A stretch of DNA of 64,000 bases. Origin: Ascaris suum. Taxonomy: Eukaryota; Nematoda; Chromadorea; Rhabditida; Ascarididae. Both the position numbers and the translations under genes were made by a program. The stretch covers positions 62,001-126,000 of the forward strand of contig CM024182.1 in assembly GCA_013433145.1 (NCBI GenBank), read 5' to 3'. Shown one piece after another: positions 33,315 to 48,427 of this stretch; positions within the stretch are counted from its first letter, which is position 1, and each line of letters starts with the position of its first letter. The notes under the pieces are model-generated. The model was given only the letters and a program-made list of their open reading frames with translations, searched no databases and was not told the DNA's origin.

Positions 33315-36112
33315 AGAGTCGACAGAGGTGTGGACACTGGAATTATTCTTACTAGTGGACACCTCATCATCATGCAATTAGATGAAGAACGTCGCAGGTG
33401 AGTAAAAATTTGATTTTAGTTTGTTTACTATCGCGGAAATTTTCCCGAAAATTAAAAGAAATATATTTGTTGGCCACACTGTCACAACAAGTGGCCATCT
33501 TCCGATGCATCAAACATCTTAAGATGGACAGTTAGAGATCAGGTGAAGTAATCATCAATTTTCACCTGAACGGTTGATGAAAAAGCTCCTTCAATAAAAG
33601 TTAATAGCAATGTTTTCACAACACGTATATGGATCCACTTTAGAAATGAAGAAGAATGTTTGCAAATTGCTCGATTTCAAGCGGAAAATCAACGTCTTCA
33701 ACAACGCTATCAAATCGGTATGCACGATAAGGGTCGACTTAACCAAAATCGAGAAAGGGTTTCTTGTCTTATACGTTTTGCAATCTAAATTTGCCGTTAG
33801 GAATTGCAATTTTGCAAATGTTTTATATTTATCTTTAATCTCGTGTTTAATCTTTCATTTATTATTTATATTTATCTCTATGTTTTTATTTATATTTACA
33901 TTTATAAGATATTTTTATCAATATAATATTCTTATCTTTATCCGTGTATTTTTAGTTTTATTCTATATCTGTATATTTTTATTTTTATTTTATCTCTATC
34001 TATACATTTATCTGTATAGATATTTTTATCAATATATCTATCTGTATGTTACTTTGTTTGCGATTAGCCGATTTAGCTAAGGTTTTTAATGCTAGCATCT
34101 TTTCTTGGGAGAACCATAGTATTCCTGAGGAAATTAGATAACCCAGAAAACATACGTAGCATGTTTTTTATAAATTCTTCTTCCTATACAAGTTTGAGAG
34201 CGCTCATCTTACAGTTTTATTTCCAAAAAAAAAAAAAAAAATTCCATTTCAGGTGAGTGATTTAGCCGTTCGATTTGAAGGTTCTGAAGAAACGCGCAAA
34301 CGTGTGGGAAAACAACTCCTCGATGCGAAGGCAGAAATTGGTATTCAGTTAGGCATTTTATGAAATTTGGGAGAAGGTAGGCACACATACAGTTACATAT
34401 ATTTGGGCAGGTTAGATAAAGTTATAGCTGAACCAACTAAAACCTGATGAAAATCTGACAAGATAACATATTACTTGTGCGATTTATACTCTCCTCGCGC
34501 CCTCTCACGAAAATTCGTTTCATTAACTTAAATATGGCACTAAAGGCGGCCATAATATTATAGGCAGCCATAAAAAGGGTTTTAGAGGAAATTTTCCAAT
34601 ATAATGGACATCACAGGTATGGACGTCACCCCTTCACGTTGTGATATGCAGAGGTGCTGCATACCGATTGTTTCTTCCCGCATATGTAACACTCATATTT
34701 ATTGAAAAACCCTTCGAAATCATCCTCGAGCAATTACAATGGACTTCATTAGTGCAGAGCATAAAGTATTACAACAACTAGTGAACGTTTTATTTTGGGC
34801 CGAGTCGTCGTTTATATTTTCGAAAAAATGAATTATATTATTATCTGATGGTTAACGTCTTAAATGATGAGCACTTTCATAGTGTATGATGGCTCAGTGG
34901 GAGGAAGAAATTATTGTTCGCCAAAAACGATTACTTTTCTTCAGGAAATTCAAAGATCGAAAACCGAATTATACACAATACAAATGGAATTGAAGAATAT
35001 TGAGGCAACCAACGAAACAATTCGATTGCAATTGGTCATCGCCAATGAGCGCGCTAATTCTCTTAATAAAACGGTCACCGATCGAGCAGCAAATATTAGA
35101 CAGCGTATGTTTGTTGATAACTTATCACATTAGAGGAAACATTTAATCACTATCACTGTAAAAGTCAACCTTTGTAGAAGTCTCAGGAAGGTAGGACTCG
35201 AGTTTCGAAAGAAGAACTTCTATTTGAAGACTTTTACCACTTCAACTGAGTAACAAATGAACACGAATATACAACACTGATGATCAACTTAATATTATCA
35301 TAGCTAGTGGAAAACAGGTAATGTTAAAGGGTGTGCATTGATCGAATGCAATTGTTTTTGCTGATTTCTTGCAAAAACGGTTTCAGCAACCATTTCTTCG
35401 TTGAAATCGTAAAAAATTTCCGCGCTAAGCAACTGTCATATAAAAGCTAAAGAAAAAAGCAGTAAAAAAAATTCCTCGTAATTCAGCCACTTCCAGGGAA
35501 ATTTCTTGCGTTAAAGACTCGTCATATAAGTAAGTTTTCTGACAGTTTCTTTATCTGCTGACTGCAAATGAGAGGATAAGATGAAATTCAGAAGGTTAAA
35601 TGGCTCGCATCGTGAGAATTTTACGTGACAGCATACTTTTTTGCGCTAATCACAGCTGGTACTTGGCATTTCATAATAAGCGATAAAGACATGCATCGAT
35701 GTTTCCATAGCTCATGAGGGTCCTTGATTTGTTCTGTTGCATTCTATCGCTCTCAAGGTTTTTTTTTTTGAGAAGAGTTAGGAGGAGGGTTGGTAATGAC
35801 TAGTGAGAAATAAGCATGGCAACCTTTCGCAGAAAAAGAAAACAGATTTCTGCATTTTATTCACAGGCGATATTGTGTTTGATGAAAGCTGATATCAGTG
35901 GAGAATAAGGGAAGCTTCATTCTTACGACCTTTAAAGCGATGCTTAGAGAAGGAATATTTGAAGTTTCAATAGAAATATCTTTATCATTATTGTGCTTGG
36001 AGCTGGAAGATATAGTAGGCGTTTATATGCGTGTTCAGTCTTTTGAGAAAATTAATGCGTTTAATATAATTGATATATATTTATATATTTATAGATAAAA
36101 TTAAATTATATA

Positions 36113-36189
<77 letters not shown>

Positions 36190-36472
36190 TAGATAAAAGG
36201 CATTCGTGTTTCCATTTATATTTATATTTCCATTTAATCTTATACTTGTTGTCTGTCTTTATCTTTATACTTTAATTTATATTTATCTAAATATTTACGT
36301 ACTTTTTATTTTTATTTATATGCTTTAATTTATTTTTATATGTTTATACTTTATATGGAGCTGATTCATGAGGAGAATAATCGATTGAAGAGCGATCTAG
36401 CGGCTGTGAAGGAAAGGTATAGAAATTTAGAATTCGAGGATAACGCTGTTCTGCATAAGATCAGCGAAAAAG
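33315..36472 (+). pseudogene. Coiled-coil exon series, copy 2
   Basis: Exons m 33315-33397, n 33644-33758, o 34253-34340, p 34883-35104 (same T-run frame change), q 36361-36472. The predicted residues are the same as in copy 1 at the sites checked. Confidence 0.55.
36107..36186. repeat. (TA)n tract 2, copy 2 (80 bp, one interruption)
   Basis: The only copy with a TT interruption (at about 36119-36120). Confidence 0.95.
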
Positions 36473-39400
36473 GTAGAGATGTTGATGCACAGTAGAGAGA
36501 TGCTGAGTGTAGCTCCTATTCTATACGAAATTCTTTCCTGCTGAAAGTGGCAGGATTTAAAACAGTTATTTCAATTATATCGTTATTATAGGAAGCGTTT
36601 TCTTAGGGCGCTGTTTCCGTTCCTTTGGAAATCGAAATGAATTTGAAGAGCCGACGCCGCAAATAACATCAGTCAGGAATGAATCGGTGGCAGTGGTTAC
36701 GGCAACTTTTCTTCATTGCACAACACAACTGAAGATTCCTACCATTCAACGCATACGTGGTGGCAACGTTATCGTCAACTCCGATTGAGCGGTTCGTGCA
36801 TAAATTTGCAATGCTTTAGTATTCGTTTGTGATGAAAAAACGCTATAGAATTGAAGGTATAAACTTTAATAAGTGCAAATAGCGGTGTAGAAGAGTTTTT
36901 TTTTGCTAATGAAGTTTCGAATCATTGCAGAAACATTACTTAGCTCTTATCAACACATAGTCAATTGTCGTCTTGAGCACAAAAGTAAATGCTAGTCTGT
37001 GGATTTGCTCGTGAGGCGACAACTGATTGCGAATTGTTTTAGAAAATTCACCTCCATGTTTAACATGAACTGATCTCGTTGGCCGCTCACTTCGTCGCAA
37101 CAACCAAGTGGCAAAAATGGCAACACGAAATTCCCCAAAACATTCCGTTCTATATGAAAGTTTTTTAAAACCTTTATATTGCATTTTAGATTTACGTTTC
37201 GTTGATACACTTCACTACATTCGTTTGTTTATTTATGTTCTGTTAGCCGCTTCTGCTTATTATTTCATTTCATTATGTTAGGTTTTCAGACATTATTATC
37301 CCTCTTTATATTTATTTATATTCATATTTATGATTATATTATGTTAACACAAACTTGTGTTTATGGTGAGCGCACAAAATGTCGCGCTAGTTCATTTTTA
37401 ATTTGTAATTTATATTTACTGTAAAACTGATATTTACTTGCAAGACCGCATTATGTGTTACCACAAACTTCTATAGTTCAGACGAACTGCAAGGAAATGT
37501 TTTTGAGCCAAAAATCTATCCTCGTTCTTTTCACTACCACGTATTTGTATCAGATGAGCCATCCAATGAAAATATGGTCATTTCCGTGTTTCTATCTATT
37601 TTTCAAATTTGCTCTCCCCTTATTTTTTTTTTGAATTTCTGAGGGCGTCGATCATTTCTTCATATTTTATCCATTGTAATAGAACGTGTTACTGCATTGT
37701 GTGTTGAGAATTCTCAATGCCTAGACGAGCAGAGAAATTCTTTCTATTGCAACGTCACTGGCATATTGCACTCTGCTAAACGTATCTTTTTTTTCGTTCA
37801 ATGACGCCAATGCCTGATTGCTCTACATAAACGAAATCAAATACGCTCCCCAACTAACATTCGATCGCATTTCATTCATTCACTCTTGTTTGTTTGGTAT
37901 CACTCGTGTGTCGATGTGTATTTTCTATGCGTTTAATTTTGCAATGAGGAAAGCGCTGCCGGCTGCGCAAGTTTACTGCATATAGTTGCACTTAAATGTA
38001 TAATATTTTGTATCAGTGCGCCACACTCATTTACAAAGGCTTTTAGAGGAAGTGATGGCAATGAATTCGAATTGAATTTCATTTGGCTATATGCGCAAAT
38101 GCGCAACCGGCGCGGTCATCTTCTTGCTCGTGTTTTATATATGAATGGTCCCATTATCATAGAATGTCGATGTTGTACTATCTTATATTGTATTATTTCA
38201 TGATCATTTTGAAGGATCGAATCATCCAGGATAATGAGGGATGAAATGAGGATTTGTGAAGGTGATCGTTTCATGTGAAAGATGGATTATTCATAAGAGT
38301 AAAGGCGCAGCTCCTTTTCGGGTTGTCCTCTTAGAAGAAAGCTTTTTCGTAGATGACGACGAATTATCGCCGCTGTTCAGTTTATCCTCCGCTGCAGTTT
38401 CTACTATAAAAAAGGAATTTGTCGGTGAAAATGTGCCATTGCCTCAGGCGTTAATGCGAACCCAGTTATTGCAATGAACGGTTGAAAAACCGATTATATG
38501 GCACTGAGCTGCTTGTATCAAACGGCTGATCTAGCTAAAACTGTGGAACAAGTGGGTGGAAATGACAAGATTTCATGTCTGTGTCCATATCATCAATAAT
38601 ACACTGTATCGTAAGTGTACAAGTTTCTGATACAGATGAAACCTCACATTTATAGCTGTTTATTTCTCGGCTTGTGGCTAGTGCTCTAAATCGAATAATC
38701 CGTGAGTTGTTCACAGAGCATTTCATAAGTACTCAGCTGCCTCTCCTTCATATTAAACTAACGACTTCTTTGTATTACAAAATATTTAGAGATTTTTTTT
38801 TCGTTTGATATCAAAACTATCTTCTGTTATGGGATATTCATGTGAGCACCAGTCACCTGTTTCTTTACAGTTGACTGCAGACTTAAATATTTATACATCG
38901 TTTAATTACAGGTGATTTCATCGTAAAAGAACACCGAATCCGAATCACGTTGGCAATTATCGGTCGCGGCCAATGAGCGTAAAACAAACACTTTAAAATG
39001 AACTTGATAATCTTCTAGGCGTATCGCTCAACTACAGTCCAAGAAGAGAGGCATACATGAGAAGATAGAAGAGGTGACGAGAATTCGCATAACGCTCATT
39101 AAGAAAATTGAAGTCGTTAGTTAAAACCTTTTTTTGCCATTTAGAAGGGCACTGATAGGATTCCCATCGATCCTTAACATGTTTCCTAGTGTAGAGTAAT
39201 CATACGTTACGACTTTTGACACATATGTCAATTTCTAGAGTAATGACTTAATAACAATACTTTACGGTAGCCGTTTACAGTAATTCGCAATTAGAAGCAC
39301 AATTTGCAGTAACCATTCTCTGAATTATAGAGGGAACTTACCGTTCTATTGCCCATAGGTTTCTATTCAAAGCTGTATAGTGTTGAGCGGTGAATGCTTG

Positions 39401-40091
39401 CACTCATCTTGACATAAGTTTAACCTCAAGACGATTTTATACATGATATTAACCTTGCATGAATGCTTGAAGTGCACTAAATATGAATAGTCTTGCTTTA
39501 ATTGAGAAGAAGATTTGTATCAAAAATAGAGTGAAATTCAATCATTGAGCACTGTCGTGTAGACAAGCGCAAAAATGATTCTCAAACAGCATTGAACAAT
39601 AGCTTATTAATTTATAGGTGTGATTGGAAATTCGAAGCGGAAAGAAATTTGCTATCGCGGAGGGCGCGAAATTCCATTTTATCGATGCATTCGGATTAAA
39701 GGAGGTCCTTTGACTTTTCAGGTATAATTGAATTTCTATTTTTCAGCGAATATTTTGAGTTTTAGCTAGGCACCTGATTACCTATTCACCTGAGTATCCC
39801 TTATCATTACTCCAATATCGCATACTTTGAGGATGGAAAACTTCTGTTCGATGCGTAAATGTTTATATTTAATAATTATATTAAAAATATGAATGTAAAA
39901 TATAAATGCGCCATCTTTATATTTTGTATTTATTTTTTTAATACTTATATTTATATTTATAATTTGTATTTTTTTAATTTATTAATTAATATTAATACTT
40001 ATAATTTATAATATTTATAATATTTCTATTTTTAATAATTTTTTTAATATTCAACTTGCAAAATGTGTGAAAAATATGTGTTATATTGCAG

Positions 40092-43000
40092 AGCGAAAAC
40101 AGAGTACAATCCTCACACTGGCATTTGCCTATCGACCATACCTCAGATGTTCACTGACGATATTGGCGAGCGCACGTGTAAAGCGAATGACACAAACGGA
40201 GTGGGTGAAAGTTGTGCACATGTAAGTTATTCGTCAATCTTTTATGCTGCAACAATCATGTCGTTTTAAATCTTATTGCGATTAGCACTAGGGGAATGAG
40301 CTGTTTTTGTTACTGGATTATTTACTGCCATTATTAGTTTGTTGAGGTGTTCAGATGACGATATATATGAGGGATTTTTTCAAACATCGCTCTGAGACCT
40401 CATGCAAGAAATTCCATTCATGTGGATCTTACTGTTTTTAACCTCTCTTGGTGTTTAAGGTACCGAGTTTATTCCTCTGAGAATAAGGGGTGATGTCGCA
40501 TCGCGCATTGCTAGGCTGATATTTGTCTGTCTTCATGCACCTTTTTGGGGACACTGTACTTTGTTCCTGTGAGAGGTTTATAAATGCTTGATAAACAGGA
40601 TCGATTGCTTATGCAGAAAGCCACAGCTATGCAATTCGATACATATAGTTGATTGCTATGCTTGATTGATCTCCTTCTAAGCTTAGTTTTATTCTAATCG
40701 ACCATGCCTTCATGTATTATTGGCATTTAAATATTCCATGAAACGTGGAGCAAAGTTTAGCTGTACATGCGTTCGAATGATTTAAAAGCATATCCGTGGT
40801 TGAGGTATAGCCGCTTAACGATTTTATTGCAGCAATTTGCTGCGCGAGATGTTCAGCATTGCTTCACTGTTTTTGAACAATGGGCAGCCGGCTGGTCGGA
40901 TTGATTGATTCGCAGAGCTCATATATCATGTCATTTTAATGATGCAGCCCTTATTTGTCTATATCTTCATGCAGATATTTGCAGTTATTACCTTGCGACG
41001 AGTATAACAGATGGTTCCACGATGAGTAATCGCAAATCGCAAAAGAGAGGAAGGATACGATGCTCGCTCAATCGCAACAAGCTCAACAAGGTTCTATTTT
41101 CTGCAACACAGTGAGGCATTTCATTGTGAGGTGTTGTCCCCTACAGAATCATTTCCAATTCTATCTATCCGGGGAATTGTTTTTCAACGAAGATAGATCA
41201 AATACTCGATGAGTTGTTATTTTTTTCACTGGATAACTTGTTTCGGATAAGTCATTTATATTCTAAACAGGGTGATCGTGAAGTCTATGTCGCCAGCATT
41301 ACAGCAAACAATTCCGTCTGTCCATCACTTGTTGATCCAGTTATCCTTTCTATTGCATTTGCAATAATCGATGTAGTGCGATTGCTTTGAATTTTACATC
41401 GCCAAAGTTTAACGCCCTTCACGAACAATGTTCGGTACCAAGGTGGTGGTAAATCTCTATACTTATGATAAAGGAACAGGTTTATTATGGAATCTCATGT
41501 CAAGCATCGGAATAATCGGTATCCAGGTGATATTTTAATGCCTGCGTGCATGTCGGTTTTCCACTGTGATTAAATCAGTGCCAGATCATTGTACGGTGAT
41601 TGCGTCATTTCGTTTGGTAAGGTTGAATTTAAAGCGGCGTTATGGCAACGTGTGCATGTAAAGATGCTTCCATGGAAATTTTCAACTCGGGTCCTACTGA
41701 ACCTAAAGTCACGAAATCCGATGATGCAATTTTTGCCGCAGTTTAGCTTGTCGTATTAACATTTGGGACTTCACCGTATGCCGGTCGGATCGCGCGAAAT
41801 GAATCCTTTTCACAAGGTTTTTACGATTGATTAAATCAGCTAAGATATGATCCGATCATTTAAGATATGCATGATTTATCGCGGGCATTTTTTTTTCTGT
41901 GTTGGATAATCACCAATTGATTGATCACTGAGCAAAATTCTAAACCTTCTTGGACGTTACTTTTCAGTTGTGGTAGTGGAGAAGTGTTTGCCCTGATGTA
42001 TTTTCGTGAACATATTTGCATTTTTATTTAACATTCATCTACCTAAAAATTTGATGAGAAATACATTTGAATCTCTATGAGCGGATGAATTTTTGAGGTC
42101 GTGCGAGTATAACATCCCTGTCGCAGCGACGACAAGGAGCACGATATTCAGCGATCGCTCCACCTCGGCAACAACAGCAACGATACAAACCAATGGCAGC
42201 TCCGATGTGGGTACGTTTGTCGACATTGTAAGCTAGCTAAAAGCGTTTTTTAAATATGCACAAGTTTCTGCACATGACTCACTTATAGCTAAGTTCCTTT
42301 GATGGTTATTGGTGATTCGCCAGAGGAAACTAGTTCAACGAAAACATCACTGGCATGTTATATTTTGATGGTCGACAGGAAGGTCTTAATCATTAGCACC
42401 GTAGTGATTGGTCGATGAAAATCAATTTTTTTTTCGATGAAAATGTAAAAAACGTTTTTTTTTCTTCTGCCAATAGTGGATTGTTCCCTGCTCATAAGTG
42501 TTCATTCATTTCGCAATCTTCTTGAGCAGTTATCATCTCGTAATTGCAGTTGATTCGCAAAATATCGCTTTTGTTGTTCATTTTCATTCATTCATAAAGC
42601 ATAGGTGTTGCAAAGTGCGGTGCTGTTCAGTTTTGCAGCGCCTACTAAATCCACTGTTGTTTTCTCTTAAAAGCATGGAACTGATGCGACACCCTGTTAT
42701 TCAGTCTTTAACGCTATATTGCAAGCACCTTTCTGTTGAAATACTTGCTCTTCGTTCCTCGTTATTTCACCTATCACCTGTGCCTCATCGTCCCGCTTGT
42801 TAAATACTATGTTTTCAATGCTTCTGTTGAAAAAAAAATGAATGCATTCCATATTCACTTTCTTCTTTTTTTTTTTTTTTCAACGTGCCTTTATCGACGA
42901 GTTGTTGAACCGCCTTTCAGTTAACATTAAATGAAAAGACGGTGCAAAGCTTCATTTGAATCCTTTCCATTACCTTCGATTGTGAGTTGAGCAAGCGTTC

Positions 43001-46000
43001 ATACTAGAATATTCTCTTGTGCTAGTCGAATTTATTTGGTCGAACTTAGACTTTTAAATTAAACTGCACGTGGACCACTCATGAATAATAAAGAGGGCGT
43101 TCGCAACCGAACCGGCTATTCTAGGTCATCTTGGTTTAGAGCACTCGAGCAAACTTCATGAGCAAGTGTCGTGTTGTCTTCTTTGCAGGTCGACAATTCC
43201 CGAAACCTTACACCCACCTACGTTGTACGTAGACAGGCTCGACTTAGTGTGATTGGTGCGCTTTCGGAGATCGAGCATATGGCGCAATACGCTAACGTAG
43301 TAATGGAGAGCTTATGACCAAAGGTTCCCCGTTGTAATCGTTTGTGGCGATGATAAGTGAGCACTGTTTCAGCGGACAGTCGTGTGCTGTGAAGCTCGAT
43401 TAATTCATGTCATTGGTTGCAGCTTTTTGAATAGGTGATGTCACATTTACAACTACAGTCTTTAAGATTTTCGGTATTACGATACAAAAAGTGGAATTAG
43501 CAGAATGTAGTACCACTGAAAATAGGTGGCGAAAAATGCGTTTTCTTTTTGGTCGTGACAATTCTGATTCATGGCGTTTGCGTCACTTGTCGCTTTTTTT
43601 AAATCTTAAGCTTATGCGATGCACGTTTGTAGCAAATGCTGTGGAATTCGTCGCTACTTTTAATCGGACATACTCACGCCTTTTCAAGAATTTGAGAAAT
43701 TACATGTGAGTTACAGATTTGCCAAGAAACGGTGATCAAACTTTGAGAAAATTTGAGAATGGCACCACCTGGTTGTCATCAATGGATTCGCGATCCAGAC
43801 AGCAGGACCTTATACGCGTCACTAAAAACATGCTCACTTGAGTGGCAAATGCAGTCTTTAAATGCTAGTTCTTTTGCAGTTTCCCAATGCTCCTGCTGTG
43901 TTTGGGAATTCTTGTGGTTTTAGTTATCACAATGGAACATCTCTGGCAGCAGCACATCGTTTCCGGCCCGTGTTTGACTTTGGCTATGTGGCACTCGATA
44001 TTCTTTATGCATATCCAGAAGATTCCGGCACTTATACTTTGGTAGCTCGAAATGAGCTTGGTGAAGTGCAGTCTAACCTTGAGCTGGTCGTGAACTCGAA
44101 GAAGACGCCTTACCTTCGATCACATTATCCAAGGAGTAGGTGCAGGAATTCGAGCTTCCCTTGTGTTCTGACACGTGGCAAGTGCTGACGGTCCCACAAT
44201 TTTTGCAGCAATAAAGTACAGCTGAGTGAAACTTCAGCCAGAACTTATTACAAAAACGGTTGGATGCTACAGAAATAAGCGAAAGGATGCCACAGAAAAC
44301 AATTTGTTAAAAAGGCGCCATTTTTTCCTATCCATAGAACAAACGCTGAATTTGCGAAGATTTTTAAGCGGAAGTGGATCTATATTTAGAACGTAAAAGA
44401 TTGGAAGTCATGTTCTCGAACTTCCCAAATCCCTTAGTTTTTAATCTTCCTTTACCAATCAGTCAAAATTATTATTCGGTTGCCACGGAAATTCATATGA
44501 GCTTTGAGAAAGTTTCTCCTCTTATACATTGCGGAGTAACCGGACATTTCGGGCATTTTCACGTCGACGCTGCAATAAATGTTATCTGGAAAAGTGGAGG
44601 TAGAGTAATGTGTCGACATATTCAAACCTTCTCGCTGCTTTAAGGATTGGAAAGGATACGCGAGTTGGAACAGAACAAAACAAAGCCCTGTAGAATACTC
44701 ACGTGATCGGGAGTGCGACAACCCGCCTAGTGTCATCGGCGATTTGGCGGATTTGGAACTGAATGAGAACGACGATATTCATCTTTCTTTGAAGGTTGTG
44801 CTCAGTTCATTATTACCTTGGAAGCGTTTTTCAGTCCTCAAACTGTCATATATTTTAGAACTCTAGTGAGTCCTGTTTCCTCCGCTTCACTTATTATCGA
44901 AATCTTTTACCACAAGAAGATCCTGGCCAACAGGAAACGTAGAGAGAAGTATCGCTGTCCCTCGCATTCATAAAAGGAGAGGAAATTATTGGGTTCTGTT
45001 TGTAGGGCATGAGTGAGCGTATTGAAACCACTCAACGTTTCCATCCCCTTCAGTCGTGGCTTTTGCTGCAGAAGGACTCACGAGCTCGCAACGAGGAACT
45101 AACTGTTCAACATTTATTTCCACTGTTTAGGCTAAACGGCCGACATTAAAATGCAATTATGGTAGATTAAATCCACGATTCAGCAGTGAGCCTATGTAAG
45201 TTTATAAGTTGGGTGTCGAATCTAGAACGAGAAGAACGTTTCGTTTCGATTCATTTCGTTATTTAGTTTCGCAACACACAAAGTGCTATGCAGTGGGTTA
45301 AAAATGCGATGAGGTATCCATGAATGCTGTTACTGCCTCACTTTGTAGGCTAGAATCCATCAGTTGTTGATAAAAAATAAAGAGGATGCGGGTTCCATCA
45401 CCTTCTTCAGCAGAACTTGTGAAAGGCATCGCAGTGATCTCTTACTATAGTTGAGCTAGCTGAATCTTTGTTTGTACAATTAGTTATGTTGTAAGCAACC
45501 AGCTGTATTATACGAAGCAGCACTTTCTGTTTTGAAATAACATTGCAGACTATTTTGCTGAAGTGGGAATATAACAAACCCGCATTGCTCATTATTAATC
45601 TTAAGTGATATTTGAATAGAACGATGGTTTATTTTCTTTATAATGAAGGTAATATGTATCAAAGTCATTGTCGAGCGAATTTCTAGCTGACACCACTGAA
45701 TGATGCAACAATAGTGGTCGAATGGATCGTTGATGGCCGACCACTTCTGATTGAATCGAGAGCAGAAATCATATGCGACTTTGGACTCCTCAAATGGACA
45801 TTCGGGGCGCAATCGCTGAAGATTCAGGAGTTGATACGGTGAAGGCGACCAATGCACTTGGCGAAGCTAGCAGGCAGTGGAGAATATTCGCAAAACGTAA
45901 TTTTTATAGGCCTTCATCTCCATTCATCAATTTCAGCTTCCACGAATGTGGTTTAGGCGATAAGAAAACAAATGACGTTTATGAATGGATGAATATGTGC

Positions 46001-47088
46001 ATAAATCTCATAGTGAATTTTCTTGGTTAAGAAATATGCAGCAGATAGCCGGAGACCCAACATTATGTCATATCAGCGGTCAAAGTTATTGAACATATGT
46101 AATTGATATGTTCCCAATTTATGAACAATTCTCTGAACAACAATTCGTGCTGTCGAGAATTTGAAAAAATATGGAAGAACGGAGATCGAAAATCATCAAC
46201 GGCCACATATGAGTTTTTTTTTTTTTTTTTGTTTCGTTCAATATGAGTTTTTGTGAGAGAGGAGGTGGGGAGAGACTAATAATGGAGAGTAGTTAATAGG
46301 GTCTAAGAGTCGTAGCAACGTAAACGTGACACTATTTTGGGCATTTCCAAATAAAATCCTACAATTTCTGCGTGGTACAATGTCAGTAGATTGTAATATG
46401 GTTTCGTGCACTCACACATATTATATCTGCCCATATGGGACCAGGACTCTATAAAAATAGTGTGATATCATACAGTTAGCACTTGCAAATTCAAAGTGCC
46501 ACAAAGAACACTGAGTGCATTCATTCACAAATGTTATCGTCGATTATCGAACTATATTGTAAGTCGGCGTACTGTCAGTTATGTTTGTGTATGCAGCCTA
46601 GAAGACTTTTGTTTACGTGAATTAGAAAGTCGTAGATGAATATATGCGGCAGATGTGATGCCATCAAATTTATTTTATTTTTCCGCGAAGTTATACTTTG
46701 CAATAGTTTTTAGATATCTGAAATCATGTTTTGCATAAATGCCCATTTCTTGTGAATGGATGATTGAAAGTCTATTGCGCCAAATGGGATAATTTTAAAA
46801 AAAAGTAGTTTCCTGCCAAAATTTACCCATGGGAAGGACTGAAATTCACAACATTTATATGTTCACAGCACGATCATATCTGAAGCTGAAGTGCAAAGTC
46901 AGCGAGAATTGTGAGACGACAGCTGAGCTCAACATATTTTTGCAGGGTCCTTCGCAGTTTATGCAATCATTGCCAGGAAACGTAAGCGAAGTGGAAGAAG
47001 GTCAGCCGCTCCACATAGAATGTCAAGTCAACCATTGATACTACACCTTCAATTTCTTCGCTCAAAGATGGACAAGCCATCCCCACCG
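40092..47088 (+). pseudogene. Kettin/titin-like Ig-linker exon series, copy 3
   Basis: Exons d 40092-40221, e 40985-41090 (TAA 41027-41029), f 41271-41348, g 42098-42210, h 43189-43317, i 43880-44139, j 44645-44794, k 45687-45896, l 46869-47088. Exon sequences match copy 2 at the sites compared; private changes lie in introns. Confidence 0.68.
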
Positions 47089-47404
47089 GTGTGTAGTTTC
47101 TTGTCGTTTTTTTTTGTTTGCCTTTCCGATCATCATCTGTCGTTTTGCTTTTTTATATGACAAATGAAAATTGGCAACCAATGGAGAATCCTTGCCGCTT
47201 TTTAGCTGCATTTATATGCAAATACGGTTATACATGATGTTATATGGTAAATATAGAATTCAGTACTACTTTGATACTTGTCTGCTACTTTAATAATGGA
47301 ATCCAATTCAATACTACTTGTCTACTCTGAGCCCGAAACCGGAATAAATGTTTTCTCGATTTTAATGAAAGTAGTGTCGGTAAAAATAGCGTTGACGAAA
47401 ATAG

Positions 47405-47406
<2 letters not shown>

Positions 47407-47468
<62 letters not shown>
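47407..47468. repeat. (TA)n tract 1, copy 3 (62 bp)
   Basis: Followed by CCTGGTGGTAG. Confidence 0.95.
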
Positions 47469-47470
<2 letters not shown>

Positions 47471-47471
47471 T

Positions 47472-48350
47472 GGTGGTAGTTGTAGTGGTAGTGCTAGTCC
47501 TACTGGTAGTTTTAGTGCTAGTGGTAGTGCTAATTTTAGTGTTAGTGTTAGTGCTAACGCTTGTGCTACTGCTAGTGGCAGTGCAGTGGTAGTGCTAATG
47601 CTGGTGGTTGTGACAGTGTTAGCGTTGGTGCTAGTGGTTGTGCTAGTCGTAGTTGTAGTGCTAGCGGTAGTGTTAGCGTTAGTGCTCGTGCTAGTGCTAG
47701 TGGCAGTTTTAGTGCTGATGGTATCGGTAGTGCTTTTGCTGTTGGTAGTTCTAGTGCTAGTGCTAGTGCCAGTGCCAGTGGCAGTGCTTGTGCTAGTTCT
47801 AATTGTAGTGCTAGTGCTAGTGCTATTACTAGTGTTAGTGTTAATGCTAGGGATAATGCTCGAGCTAGTCGTAGTGGTAGTGGTAGTGGCAGTGTTAGTG
47901 GTGGTAGTGGTAATGCTGTTGGTAGTGCTAGTGCTAGCGACAGTGGTACTGCTGGTGTTAGTGTTAGTGTTAGTGCTAGTGCTAGTTTCAGTGGTAGTGC
48001 TGGTGATAGTGGTAGCGTTAGCGCTAATGCTCGCGTTAGTGCTAGTGCCTTTTGTAGTATTAGTGCTGGTGGTAGTGGTAGTGGTAGTGCTAGTGCTATT
48101 GCTATTGTTAGTGTTAGTGTTAGGGTTTATGCTAATGCTAGTGCTAGAGCTAGTCGTAGTGCTGGTGCCAGTGCTAGTGCTAGTCCTTGTTCTAACGCTA
48201 GCGCTAGTGCTGGTGCTAATGGCAGTGGTAGTGCTGTTGGTAGTGGTAGTGCTAGTCGTAGTAGTAGTGCTTGTGCTTGTGACACTGGTGAGTCTTGTTG
48301 TAGTAGTAGCATTAGTACTGTTGCTAGCTGTAGTGCCAGTGGAAGTGCTA
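47472..48350. repeat. G/T-rich minisatellite, copy 3
   Basis: Appears unchanged from copies 1 and 2. The overlapping frames at 47586-48494 (+) and 47285-48490 (-) are not genes. Confidence 0.92.
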
Positions 48351-48427
48351 GAGCTTAGTGGCAGAGCTGAGCTTGTGCTGGTCGTAGTACAGCTCAGATC
48401 TAACGAAAAGGTCACATTCGATAGTAA

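Larger units (their letters stand above)
21368..36481 (+). repeat. Tandem array, copy 2 (15,114 bp)
   Basis: Second complete unit, head to tail with copy 1. Length differences from the other copies come from homopolymers and the two (TA)n tracts. At its right end the q exon reads GAGCTGATT, where copy 1 reads GAGTTGATT. Confidence 0.97.
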